Of a stretch of 32,522 bases of DNA, positions 21,192-28,157 are shown piece after piece. Numbering within the stretch: the first letter of the stretch is position 1; each line of letters starts with the position of its first letter. The notes under the pieces are model-generated. The model was not told where the DNA came from. It saw only the letters and a program-made list of their open reading frames with translations, and made no database searches. A program made the position numbers and the translations under genes. This stretch comes from a virus. Where the stretch lies: IMG/VR virus record IMGVR_UViG_3300028844_002547, positions 1 to 32,522 of that record; one strand, 5' to 3'.

Positions 21192-21737
21192 TTATTGATC
21201 GTCAAAAGGTGTTGTAAGTGTACCTGTTGCGTTAGTCAAACCTTGTACTAAATACAAGTTTGCTGCAACTGCAGTAAACTTAAGATAAGTTCCTTTTAAA
21301 CCACCTGTCGTAGCAACAGCTGCTCCAGCTTCACCATTCAAATTAATTTCATTGTTAGTAGCCGCAGGAACCCATTGTTTACCTGCTGTAGAAGCAGTAA
21401 TACCCGCAGTAATCATACCAATAAATTTATCATCAGTGTTTGCTGTTTGAATTGTACCAGTGAAATCATCTGTAAAAAGAATTTCAAAAGTTGTACCGAT
21501 TGTGTTTGCATTATTTGGATCACTTCCAGGTCCTGCAACAGCAGAATCAGCAGTAGCATTAATCGCTGGTATTGTGATTGCAGTTGGTGTTCCAGCTGGA
21601 TCCATAAGCATTAGTCTTCCAGCATTAGCAGCTACTGTCATGTCAGTTGCTAAAGTGTTTGCGACTACCGCATTAGGCCCTAAGTTAATAAAACCATTTT
21701 TTGATCTGACTGGTCCGTCAAATGTAGTATTTGCCAT
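21192..21737 (-). CDS. Virion-type beta-rich protein
   Basis: A 181-residue Ala/Thr-rich protein: DGPVRSKNGFINLGPNAVVA, then GRLMLMDPAGTPTAITIPAI, and a middle with TFEILFTDDFTGTIQTANTD. Low Lys and Arg and a strand-like rhythm resemble small head decoration proteins of marine phages. The ATG has AGGAGA 6-7 nt upstream. It is the first gene after the strong terminator and possible promoter, so it may begin a separate transcription unit. Role inferred. Confidence 0.66.
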   Translation of the reverse strand: MANTTFDGPVRSKNGFINLGPNAVVANTLATDMTVAANAGRLMLMDPAGTPTAITIPAINATADSAVAGPGSDPNNANTIGTTFEILFTDDFTGTIQTANTDDKFIGMITAGITASTAGKQWVPAATNNEINLNGEAGAAVATTGGLKGTYLKFTAVAANLYLVQGLTNATGTLTTPFDDQ

Positions 21738-21828
21738 AATATTCTCCTTTGTATAGCATTAAATTTTGTAGTCTCTATACCGTCTGCCTAGCCAGTCTAC
21801 AAAATAATTATTAATTCTAGGTGTTTTT

Positions 21829-21834
21829 ATTATA
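21829..21834 (-). promoter_or_regulatory. Perfect TATAAT right after the capsid terminator
   Basis: On the minus strand TATAAT occurs just past the T-run of the terminator. The hexamer 17 nt upstream (TTTCGA) matches TTGACA at only three positions and lies in the terminator hairpin. It could restart transcription of the 21737-downward genes after termination. AT-rich sequence makes chance likely, so confidence is low. Confidence 0.3.
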
Positions 21835-21836
21835 CA

Positions 21837-21866
21837 CAAAAAAAAAGGGGCTCGAAAGCCCCTTTT
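21837..21866 (-). terminator. Strong intrinsic terminator after the major capsid gene
   Basis: The minus strand reads AAAAGGGGCT, loop TTCG, AGCCCCTTTT, then an unbroken T-run. The GC-rich 6-bp core is extended by AT pairs to 10 bp. It lies 20 nt after the capsid stop. It separates the head-gene unit from the next genes and would raise capsid message relative to downstream genes. Confidence 0.9.
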
Positions 21867-21885
21867 AATATACTGTTAGTATCTA

Positions 21886-22746
21886 TTAACTAGTTGGTAA
21901 ATTTCCGTTACCAAAAACACATCTTGGATCAGAAAATCCAAAAGAGTATCTTTCTCTAGCTTTAAATCTCATGTTACCAGTATCGAAGTCACCTTCCATC
22001 GCAGTTTTGATTGGTGATCTAACGAACATTTTCAGTCCATTAGGCACATCAGTCAACAAGAAGAATGAATCAGTATCAGTTAAAAAGTTATTAACTGAAT
22101 AACCTTCTGGTACCATTCCCATGTTGTTAATTGCGTTGATGTCATTGTCGGCAGTTCCAACTCTCATTGGCGACTTCATGATTCTTTCAGCAGTAAATTG
22201 TAATTCTTTTGGAATTATCATTTTTCTACCAGAAGAAGCAATTTTTAAGCCTCTTTCATCGACAAAGCCAGCAATGTCAATTAATGACTGCTCTAACGAA
22301 GTTTCATTAAGGTCTGCAGCTACTGCTAAAACATTTGAGAAAGTTCCGCCTGTAGCTAATGGGTGTGAAGCATTAATTAATGATACTCCGTCTCCACCAG
22401 TTACTGCAGCTACTTGCGCATTGTTTAAAACATTTGCAGCTTTAGTTTGCTTCGTGTTTGCCATAGATCTTGCAAGAGCTCTTGTGTATCTGCCCGCAAG
22501 TCTATCGTATAGGTTATCTTCGATTGCTTCCTCAGTGATTGAGAATGCTAACGCGATTGTTTCGTGATTGTATCTTGCTGTGAAAGTTTCACCTGCTTGA
22601 TCAAACACTACTCCAGCACCTTCTTGTTTAGTTGGTGCAGAAGCGAAACCGCTTAACATTACTTCCTCTTCGAAAGCTCTGTCAGATGTTTCAGTAGGTG
22701 CCACTTCTATAGAAGTGATTGTTGATTCTAACAAGAATATTAGCAT
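21886..22746 (-). CDS. Major capsid protein, N-terminus apparently truncated
   Basis: The body is a confident phage major capsid protein: SDRAFEEEVMLSGFASAPTK near the start, then TARYNHETIALAFSITEEAI, SMANTKQTKAANVLNN, LINASHPLATGG, IASSGRKMIIPKELQF and a conserved end with FDTGNMRFKARERYSFGFSD. Relatives I know have about 40-50 residues before the RAFEEEV block. Here only about 24 precede it, and part of that is the antisense-like out-of-frame reading of the decoration gene end. No start has a ribosome-binding site. I report ATG 22746 (286 residues); the ATG at 22836 lies deeper in the decoration gene and is worse. The family HK97-like fold is assumed. See the findings on the junction. Confidence 0.8.
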   Translation of the reverse strand: MLIFLLESTITSIEVAPTETSDRAFEEEVMLSGFASAPTKQEGAGVVFDQAGETFTARYNHETIALAFSITEEAIEDNLYDRLAGRYTRALARSMANTKQTKAANVLNNAQVAAVTGGDGVSLINASHPLATGGTFSNVLAVAADLNETSLEQSLIDIAGFVDERGLKIASSGRKMIIPKELQFTAERIMKSPMRVGTADNDINAINNMGMVPEGYSVNNFLTDTDSFFLLTDVPNGLKMFVRSPIKTAMEGDFDTGNMRFKARERYSFGFSDPRCVFGNGNLPTS

Positions 22747-23263
22747 TGGCAGAACCAGTGTCTGAGTTGTCAGGGTCTTGCGAAATGTCGATCGCTTGTA
22801 TTGCGAAAGTAGTCGCTGTACCTGAAACTGATACATCTAGTTGTGCTTTTGATATTCCTGTCTGTGTTACACCTGTAGTGTTTGTAACAGAATAGTTCTG
22901 AAACAAATCCGCTCTAGCAAAAGTCGCATCTGCGTCTACAAGAAATACTGCATCTGGATCGTCAACAACAAACGCTGTAATGTCGCTTGCTACGATTGAA
23001 CCAGGATAGTAGTTCGAGTAAGTTGGCTTTTGAGTAGTTGGATCTGTATAAAAACATCCGTTAAAAACGCCCACAACAGCTTCTGATGTGTTAGCAGCAT
23101 GTACTTCAATGTTACCGCCAGTTACTGGTTGAACCAGGTCACCTTGGTAAATTGCAGTTCCGTAGTTACTAGCAATCGTGTATCTGTTTTGAGCACCCAC
23201 TAATGGTGTACCGTCTAGTTTTCTGTACGGTCTTAGACCGAACTTTTCACTTACGTTTGCCAT
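22691..23263 (-). CDS. Head decoration-like protein
   Basis: A 190-residue protein starting MANVSEKFGLRPYRKLDGTP, then ASNYGTAIYQGDLVQPVTGG, VVGVFNGCFYTDPTTQKPTY and a C-terminal beta part ending NNHFYRSGTY. This block is one I associate with the gene directly upstream of the major capsid gene in marine phage genomes. AGGAG lies 8-9 nt before the ATG. It overlaps the capsid ORF by at least 56 nt in another frame. The last residues after RSGT probably differ from the native end because of the junction described in the findings. Confidence 0.75.
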   Translation of the reverse strand: MANVSEKFGLRPYRKLDGTPLVGAQNRYTIASNYGTAIYQGDLVQPVTGGNIEVHAANTSEAVVGVFNGCFYTDPTTQKPTYSNYYPGSIVASDITAFVVDDPDAVFLVDADATFARADLFQNYSVTNTTGVTQTGISKAQLDVSVSGTATTFAIQAIDISQDPDNSDTGSANANILVRINNHFYRSGTY

Positions 23264-23325
23264 AGTTGTTTTCTCCTATTATGTTTATATTATCCAAGCT
23301 AACTACGGTAGGTAATGCAAAAAAA

Positions 23326-23796
23326 TTATTTTTTACGACTACCACCAAAGGTAACTCTAGACTGCCTATCAATATTGATCGGCATGTCCGGGTGTTGCTC
23401 CTTCATAAGATCTCGATCTATCGCGTCTGTTCTGTCTTGAGTAATTTTTTTAAAATACTCAGCACGACTTTTCAATATCTCCTCCGGTATCCTTGCCAAC
23501 ACAAGGCCACCAATTCCGATTAGACCAGCATGTTTACCCTCGTGAATAACTGGAAAATCATGTTCACCGATCTCACTTATAATGGTTTCGGCTTTAACAA
23601 ATTCCCATCCTTCTCTTAATTTTTTAGATACATTACCTGGATCTTCAAAACCGTTAGTAGAAGTTCTTATCCATCTGTGTGCGTAACCTTGCGGTGCAGC
23701 TGGCGCATCCAAACTGGATGGTGGAGTCCAATCTTTCTTTCTAGAAAGTTTAGTTCTAGATTCAGACTCGCGTGAAGTTTTTATTTTATTTTCCAT
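23326..23796 (-). CDS. Capsid-region conserved protein of unknown function
   Basis: A 156-residue protein with a basic N-terminus (KIKTSRESESRTKLSRKKDW), a central block PAAPQGYAHRWIRTSTNGFE and a helical C-terminal half (EEILKSRAEYFKKITQDRTD). I recognise the H-R-W-I-R block as belonging to a protein that sits between scaffold and capsid genes in many marine phages. Its function is not established. It starts 1 nt after the scaffold stop. Assembly or head-protein role inferred from place. Confidence 0.68.
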   Translation of the reverse strand: MENKIKTSRESESRTKLSRKKDWTPPSSLDAPAAPQGYAHRWIRTSTNGFEDPGNVSKKLREGWEFVKAETIISEIGEHDFPVIHEGKHAGLIGIGGLVLARIPEEILKSRAEYFKKITQDRTDAIDRDLMKEQHPDMPINIDRQSRVTFGGSRKK

Positions 23797-23797
23797 G

Positions 23798-24793
23798 TTA
23801 GGCTCCTTCCTTCACGTATTTTGCGTATTCCTCTAGTGGCACCCCTAATTTCTTAGCGATAACTACCTGCGATTTGGTGAGTTTCACAGACTTGCGTCCA
23901 CCTGATCTTCTGCTAACAGAAGCTACGTTTTGGACGGGTGCAGCTTTTGTTTTTTCTTCAGTAGAAGATTCGGCAAATTTCTGAGGGAAATACTCCTTCA
24001 TACGTTTGTTGATTTGATTATAATAGGCATCAGTCTCCGCGTCAATTCCCTCCTGCAACAGGTCTTCATGTATTCCCATAGCAGCAGAAGTTAATACTCT
24101 GTCAGATCCAAACCATTCATTATCAGTAGCCCATTCTTGAGCCCTTGTGCTAATTTGTGGTGCTGGAGCTTGTTCTCGAGCTTGTTCAGCAGGTTGTGAT
24201 TCTACTTCTTTATTCTTAGACTCTTTATCTGCAAGAGTCATAGAAACTTTTTCCTTTTCAACAGCTAATTTTGTCAGCTTGTCCTGAGCTTCCATAATTT
24301 GTTCTGCGTCTTGTGAATCTAATGCGACTTTTAACTCAGACTTAGCTTTGTCTCTTTCTGAATCAATTCTAGCATTGTATTCTTTAAGGTAATTAGTATC
24401 AGTTTCTTGAAATTTCTTTTCAGAATTTTCGTACTGACTTTTTAAACCTTTAGCATATTCAATTGCAGCACGTTCTCTACGTTCTGCTTCTTTAGCTTGA
24501 AAAGTTAATCTTTTTATTCTTTTTTGAACTTTTTCAGAATAGTCTTGAAGACCTGTGTCTTCCTCTTCTTCTTTTTGTTCAAATTTAGATTCTTCTTTTT
24601 TCTCTTCTTCTTTAGCTTCTTTTAAAAGCTCTTTAGCAGTTTTATCACCAGTTACATCAGTATAACCAAGATCAACTTCTTCTTTTTTTTGAAAAGCTTC
24701 GTCAACATCTTTTGGTGTTTCAACTTCTATTGTTTGATCATTGACACCATCTGTGTCAATTTCAACTTCATTTGTTTTTATTTCTTCTGCCAT
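23798..24793 (-). CDS. Scaffolding-like protein
   Basis: A 331-residue protein, with an acidic N-terminal 100 residues (KEAKEEEKKEESKFEQKEEE), a long charged coiled coil in the middle (EKVQKRIKRLTFQAKEAERR) and a short basic C-terminal segment (RRSGGRKSVKLTKSQVVIAK). This acidic, helical, Cys-poor layout just before the capsid genes is typical of phage scaffolding proteins, whose basic C-terminus binds coat. AGGAGG lies close before the ATG. No protease signature is visible, so cleavage may not be needed. Confidence 0.8.
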   Translation of the reverse strand: MAEEIKTNEVEIDTDGVNDQTIEVETPKDVDEAFQKKEEVDLGYTDVTGDKTAKELLKEAKEEEKKEESKFEQKEEEEDTGLQDYSEKVQKRIKRLTFQAKEAERRERAAIEYAKGLKSQYENSEKKFQETDTNYLKEYNARIDSERDKAKSELKVALDSQDAEQIMEAQDKLTKLAVEKEKVSMTLADKESKNKEVESQPAEQAREQAPAPQISTRAQEWATDNEWFGSDRVLTSAAMGIHEDLLQEGIDAETDAYYNQINKRMKEYFPQKFAESSTEEKTKAAPVQNVASVSRRSGGRKSVKLTKSQVVIAKKLGVPLEEYAKYVKEGA

Positions 24794-24803
24794 TTAGTCC
24801 TCC

Positions 24804-25250
24804 TTAATAATGGTGCAAAATATCGTTGGGGTTGTTTATTTTAGAAATGACTTCATCATCATTTAATACTCTTACTTCTCCTCCGTCTATTTTGAATCTT
24901 GAACCCGCGTACCTACTAAAAATAATCCATTCATTTAGTTTACACCAAGGCCCTTTAGGAAATTTTTCTTTATCAATATAACAAAGATCTCCCATTTTTA
25001 ATACTAGACCACACACTGTAGTCATTTGTATTGTTTCTTGTGTTGTATCAGATAACCAAAGACCACCTTTAGTTTTTTTAGGCCCTGCATAAGGCAAGAC
25101 TAAAATTCTATATCCAGTTGGTGTTGGTAATTTATCTAATGTTGATTTGTCGATCGCTTTAGGATCCAGGACTGTTTCTACTTCATCTTTAGCCTTGTAG
25201 GCATCGAGAAGTGCCTCAGTCCGTTTCGGTGTCTCCGTGGACTTGTTCAT
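24804..25250 (-). CDS. GroES-like co-chaperonin
   Basis: About 148 residues from the second ATG (25250), chosen because GGAG lies 7 nt before it; the ATG at 25256 would leave only 2 nt. After a 35-residue extension the Cpn10 fold is recognisable: LPTPTGYRILVLPYAGPKKT, then GGLWLSDTTQETIQMTTVCG as mobile-loop region and GLVLKMGDLCYIDKEKF, then NEWIIFSRYAGSRFKIDGGE and VRVLNDDEVI. Phage GroES-like proteins (for example T4 gp31) replace host GroES to fold large capsid proteins. No GroEL gene is in the window. Its place just before scaffold and capsid genes fits. Confidence 0.82.
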   Translation of the reverse strand: MNKSTETPKRTEALLDAYKAKDEVETVLDPKAIDKSTLDKLPTPTGYRILVLPYAGPKKTKGGLWLSDTTQETIQMTTVCGLVLKMGDLCYIDKEKFPKGPWCKLNEWIIFSRYAGSRFKIDGGEVRVLNDDEVISKINNPNDILHHY

Positions 25251-25434
25251 CTTCATACTCCGTTGTTGTCAGCAGGTCTTTAAGATCCTGTTGCAGATCT
25301 TCTAAAGATCTGATTTGACCCCTAACATATTGTAGTTTCTCCATGGTGTCAACACCATATATAGCGTGATCTCGAAGTCGTTGAAGATTCTTTTTTACTT
25401 TTCTCTGTACTAATGAAATTGTATCTATGTCCAT
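25216..25434 (-). CDS. Small helical protein (72 aa)
   Basis: The start is ATG 25434 in a TAATG overlap with the methyltransferase-like gene, preferred to a TTG at 25452. The product starts MDIDTISLVQRKVKKNLQRL, with a second helix YVRGQIRSLEDLQQDLKDLL and an acidic tail. It reads as a two-helix coiled coil. It overlaps the GroES-like start by 35 nt. Function unknown; possibly a head-completion factor by context. Confidence 0.65.
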   Translation of the reverse strand: MDIDTISLVQRKVKKNLQRLRDHAIYGVDTMEKLQYVRGQIRSLEDLQQDLKDLLTTTEYEDEQVHGDTETD

Positions 25435-26006
25435 TATACTCTTTGTAAACAAATTTTGTTTTCACCAGATTCAAATGTTTTAAAATCCCAGTAAGATAAT
25501 GTTTTAGCAATTGATTCCATACCATATTTTTTATAGTCATCAAATATAAACCTCGTGCCTTTTCTTGATCTATCAGCAAACCACACAGCTTCTCTCACAA
25601 CATCTTTTGTCATATGAGGCCCATCAAAATGAACTAGATCAAATATCTTTTTTCCGTTGTTAAAAAGATTCATAAACATGATATCGGTCATGTGATAAAA
25701 GCTAAAATTTCTGTTAGATGCAAAATCTTTAATCATTTGTGATTTCATATCTTCTGTATAATCACAGGTATATTCTGGAGTATCATCATAATGTTGATAT
25801 TTAATATTATTGTAGGGATCTATTGCAATGTGTTCATAAGGTTTATCTTGTATTCTAGCTTTAAGTCCCAACATAATTACTTGAGAGCCTAAACCTTCTC
25901 TTACACCTATTTCACATGAAGTTACTGATTTTGGTTCTTCAAAAAATGGTAATGTCTCGCACCATTTTTTTAAAAGATCGTATTCTACACTGTCCCCTTG
26001 AATCAT
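25434..26006 (-). CDS. Class I SAM-dependent methyltransferase-like protein
   Basis: A 190-residue protein with a Rossmann-like pattern. SVTSCEIGVREGLGSQVIML (28-47) gives the E/D-x-G-x-x-x-G nucleotide loop. YEHIAIDPYNN (58-68) gives the acidic end of strand 2 that binds the ribose. FDLVHFDGPHMTKDVVREAV and TRFIFDDYKKYGM give the later strands, with D-G-x-H resembling class I enzymes that act on small molecules or glycans (Methyltransf_24-like). The substrate is unknown. It overlaps the gene upstream by 4 nt and is the first of a short block leading to GroES and scaffold. Confidence 0.76.
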   Translation of the reverse strand: MIQGDSVEYDLLKKWCETLPFFEEPKSVTSCEIGVREGLGSQVIMLGLKARIQDKPYEHIAIDPYNNIKYQHYDDTPEYTCDYTEDMKSQMIKDFASNRNFSFYHMTDIMFMNLFNNGKKIFDLVHFDGPHMTKDVVREAVWFADRSRKGTRFIFDDYKKYGMESIAKTLSYWDFKTFESGENKICLQRV

Positions 26007-26209
26007 AATTTAAATTGTTGAAGCACATTAATTTTTTCTTCGGCTTCTGCTATTTTTGTAACTAGTTTATCTAATTCATCTAGGTGTTGCGGGTGCTCTC
26101 CGATTGCTACGGGTTTTTCTAAATATATTTGAATAGTAGCATCTGCTTCAGATATTTGAGCATTATATCTATCTTCTAATGCATGTAATAATGTTGATCG
26201 AAGACTCAT
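26003..26209 (-). CDS. Small helical protein (68 aa)
   Basis: Starts MSLRSTLLHALEDRYNAQIS and consists of helices: EADATIQIYLEKPVAIGEHP and LDKLVTKIAEAEEKINVLQQ, a likely coiled coil. It overlaps the methyltransferase-like start by 4 nt. No known family; short structural or assembly proteins of this kind are common before capsid genes. Confidence 0.62.
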   Translation of the reverse strand: MSLRSTLLHALEDRYNAQISEADATIQIYLEKPVAIGEHPQHLDELDKLVTKIAEAEEKINVLQQFKL

Positions 26210-26243
26210 GAAGAATCTATATATTATTTATAAGTTTTGTAAA

Positions 26244-26423
26244 CTAAAAAATGCCTTCGAATTTAGTCCCTTTAACAGCAGCACCTCCACCTCTACACAT
26301 ACCACCTGTTGAAAATCTTTTCTTACCCTCTTTATTCATTTCAATAATTTTTTTAATACCTGGGTAATCTTTTGCTTTTCCTACGGCTATTACTTTTACT
26401 TTTGGTTTTTTGTTTTTATCCAT
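26244..26423 (-). CDS. Small basic protein (59 aa) ending in the RGGGAA tag
   Basis: ATG at 26423 overlaps the stop of the 44-residue gene (TAATG), and the TAG is at 26244-26246. The product starts MDKNKKPKVKVIAVGKAKDY and ends RGGGAAVKGTKFEGIF. The same C-terminal pattern closes the 183-residue gene upstream (RGGGAAIRGTNFQGVF), 11 of 16 residues identical, with diverged codons. The tag may be a short interaction motif. Function unknown. Confidence 0.68.
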   Translation of the reverse strand: MDKNKKPKVKVIAVGKAKDYPGIKKIIEMNKEGKKRFSTGGMCRGGGAAVKGTKFEGIF

Positions 26424-26557
26424 TATATTTTTCCTTGTGCTTTTAATTTCTTTATATCACCTTTTGTAAGACCTGTTAAGTCCACCTTTGGTTTTACCGA
26501 TGTAATATCTGGAGATATTCTTTTCGGTTTAAATAAGTTTTTTATCCATTTCCACAT
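26423..26557 (-). CDS. Tiny basic protein (44 aa)
   Basis: ATG at 26557, 1 nt after the stop of the 110-residue gene, and TAA at 26423-26425 overlapping the next ATG. The product starts MWKWIKNLFKPKRISPDITS, an amphipathic basic N-terminus, and ends KKLKAQGKI. The two overlaps make it a likely gene. Function unknown. Confidence 0.65.
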   Translation of the reverse strand: MWKWIKNLFKPKRISPDITSVKPKVDLTGLTKGDIKKLKAQGKI

Positions 26558-26558
26558 T

Positions 26559-26891
26559 TTATGTCCTTACGTTAGCTGGTTTTGGCCCTGCATTACTTAC
26601 TGATCTCTTTCTGGCAACAGCAGAGGCCTTTTGCGACTTTGTCATCGCTGTGGCTTTTGCAAGTGGTACGCACTTCGGATACTTCCGCTTTGAACCACTG
26701 GCAGATTTTCGTCCACACTCTTGAAACTTGCCACCTTTTTTCTTTGCTCCAATATCTACCCATTTTTCATTAAACCATTTTGTTAGTCCGCCTGTACTCA
26801 TAGCAGGCACACAATTTGGAACCATACGATTCCCTTTTTTCTTCATGCCTTTTTGGATATAGCCTTCCCAACATGATCCTTTTTTGTTCAT
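26559..26891 (-). CDS. Basic Cys-rich protein (DUF5872-like)
   Basis: A 110-residue Lys-rich protein. The block KWFNEKWVDIGAKKKGGKF with CGRKSASGSKRKYPKCVPLA and MTKSQKASAVARKRSVSNAG is a pattern I recognise from many viruses and believe is the DUF5872 domain; I could not check. Four Cys (7, 27, 59, 74) may bind metal or form disulphides. Function not known. It overlaps by one base the 183-residue gene's stop and belongs to the Lys-rich set near the portal. Confidence 0.68.
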   Translation of the reverse strand: MNKKGSCWEGYIQKGMKKKGNRMVPNCVPAMSTGGLTKWFNEKWVDIGAKKKGGKFQECGRKSASGSKRKYPKCVPLAKATAMTKSQKASAVARKRSVSNAGPKPANVRT

Positions 26892-27442
26892 TAGAATACG
26901 CCTTGAAAATTTGTTCCTCTAATTGCAGCGCCACCACCTCTAGATAATTTAAGTGACTTCAAAGTTTTTGCTTGACCTGCGTGAGCCTTAGATGCTTTTT
27001 CTAATTTGTTTGCAACTTTCATTATTGTGCCTTTGTTAGCAGCAGTATATTTTAATTTTTTAGTTTTAGGATCGTATTCAGAAATAGGGTTTTGTTTATC
27101 AGTAATTTTTTTTTGTTTTTTATCTCTTGGATCATAAGGTCTAACGGATAAACCTTCTTTAGCTTTCTTAGGTTTACCAATTGCAATCATAATCATTAAT
27201 TTACCTTTTTTAGCTTTAGTCATTCCAGATTTTTCTAATCTACCCATTGCTGATTGTGAGCCTGCAGTAACAGCCATTCCAACTTTTGCTTTCTTAGGTC
27301 CCCAGTCTTTTCTTTTAGTACCACTTGGATCTTTTATTTTACCTGCACATATTTTTGAAGCGTATGCGTTTGCATAGGCCGATGGATATACTTTAAATTT
27401 TCTTTTAGCCGCTGATTTACCTCTTGCACATAATTTTGTCAT
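26891..27442 (-). CDS. Basic protein with LCARGKSAAKRKFKVYPSAYANAY motif split over two blocks
   Basis: A 183-residue Lys-rich protein. The N-terminus (KLCARGKSAAKRKFKVYPSA, then YANAYASKICAGKIKDPSGT) is a motif I know from environmental phage and virus proteins, often followed by a C-terminal tag. The tag here is RGGGAAIRGTNFQGVF. The linker is low complexity and Lys-rich. It starts at the base after the holin-like gene's stop. Probably nucleic-acid binding or virion associated; this is inference. Confidence 0.67.
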   Translation of the reverse strand: MTKLCARGKSAAKRKFKVYPSAYANAYASKICAGKIKDPSGTKRKDWGPKKAKVGMAVTAGSQSAMGRLEKSGMTKAKKGKLMIMIAIGKPKKAKEGLSVRPYDPRDKKQKKITDKQNPISEYDPKTKKLKYTAANKGTIMKVANKLEKASKAHAGQAKTLKSLKLSRGGGAAIRGTNFQGVF

Positions 27443-27826
27443 TTATTTTTTTCCTCCTCGGAAGATTTGTGTTCCCTTAATACCATAGATACTCGCCACG
27501 ACAAGGATCCACAAATTTGTGAACCATCCCGGGAGCTGCGAAAACATCTCAAAAAATAATTTTACTTTGTCCATTGCTGTTGGATCGTCTGATACGACTG
27601 CCCAGGCCAGCACCAACACGGGCAAACTTAAAATTATCAAAACTGCCTCGTCCTTCCAGTCCGATTGTCGGGCCTCTAGAAGTTTTCCCTGGTAAGCTTC
27701 CTGGCCTTCAGCCATTTTTCTTGCGTGCATCATTTGTGCATCCGCCATCAACATTTTCGTCTCTTGACGTTTTTTGAAGATGTGCGTACCTGCTTGGGCC
27801 GCTAATTTTATCGCGCTTAACCACAT
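27443..27826 (-). CDS. Two-TM, holin-like membrane protein
   Basis: A 127-residue protein. A 60-residue amphipathic, Met/Gln-rich N-terminus precedes two hydrophobic segments: AVLIILSLPVLVLAWAVVS (about 61-79) and WFTNLWILVVASIYGIKG (about 101-118), ending GGKK. The layout 'W-K-D-E...L-S-L-P-x-L-V-L-A' recalls small holin-type proteins of marine short-tailed phages. A hole-forming lysis role is likely but not proven; it lies 10 kb of genes away from the endolysin. The LAGLIDADG-like ORF overlaps its first 119 nt in another frame. Confidence 0.68.
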   Translation of the reverse strand: MWLSAIKLAAQAGTHIFKKRQETKMLMADAQMMHARKMAEGQEAYQGKLLEARQSDWKDEAVLIILSLPVLVLAWAVVSDDPTAMDKVKLFFEMFSQLPGWFTNLWILVVASIYGIKGTQIFRGGKK

Positions 27827-28157
27827 TGTATTTCTCCTGTCTTCTTATACTCATGAATTCTATCATTTTATCTATTATTTGGAAAGCCCTGTAGCCGTTT
27901 TGTCTCCATCTCCAGGTTTGTCTATGATATTCTTTACGTTTTTTACAAAGAAGTAACTGACCACCAAACATATTAGCAAACCTTTGTAGTGTGTCTTGAT
28001 CTGACATCTCTATGGTACAAGCAAATTCTTTTTTTCTACCTACACCTTTTGACCAGATGCCAAAACTTCCTTCTCCATCAAATACTCCAGATAAAAAAAT
28101 TAATTTAGATGCTACTGGAAGACTTTCGTATGAGTTTTTTGGTGTATTGTTTGACAC
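27708..28157 (-). CDS. LAGLIDADG-like homing endonuclease ORF
   Basis: 149 codons from a GTG at 28157. SKLIFLSGVFDGEGSFGIWS (17-36) is a good LAGLIDADG helix followed by its typical strand, with the catalytic acid in the DGEG position. CTIEMSDQDTLQRFANMFGG and QTWRWRQNGYRAFQIIDKMI are the expected following parts, ending MSIRRQEKYNVVKRDK. The single domain is thus complete by about residue 115. The last about 40 codons run through the start of the holin-like gene in another frame and look non-native. One motif means it would work as a dimer. It may be active, or only a remnant; no group I intron is visible. Confidence 0.7.
   Translation of the reverse strand: MSNNTPKNSYESLPVASKLIFLSGVFDGEGSFGIWSKGVGRKKEFACTIEMSDQDTLQRFANMFGGQLLLCKKRKEYHRQTWRWRQNGYRAFQIIDKMIEFMSIRRQEKYNVVKRDKISGPSRYAHLQKTSRDENVDGGCTNDARKKNG

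Noticed and set aside
21764-21800. Possible tRNA-like or second hairpin before 21737
   Set aside because: Only a 6-bp stem with a loop of about 25 nt forms; no cloverleaf or anticodon arm can be drawn.
22121-22567. 148-codon plus-strand ORF
   Set aside because: It is antisense to the major capsid protein body, which is clearly conserved in pattern.
22691-22836. Programmed -1 frameshift joining decoration and capsid proteins
   Set aside because: The capsid frame is +1 relative to the decoration frame, and no slippery heptamer or downstream pseudoknot was evident. A deletion or assembly collapse explains it better.
23264-23325. Possible promoter (TTGCAT and GATAAT) before the decoration gene
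   Set aside because: The spacing is about 20 nt and the matches are weak in an AT-rich gap, so it is not supported.
27841-28157. Group I intron around the LAGLIDADG ORF
   Set aside because: The neighbouring genes are not two exons of one interrupted gene, and no intron core elements were recognised, so a free-standing homing gene is more likely.
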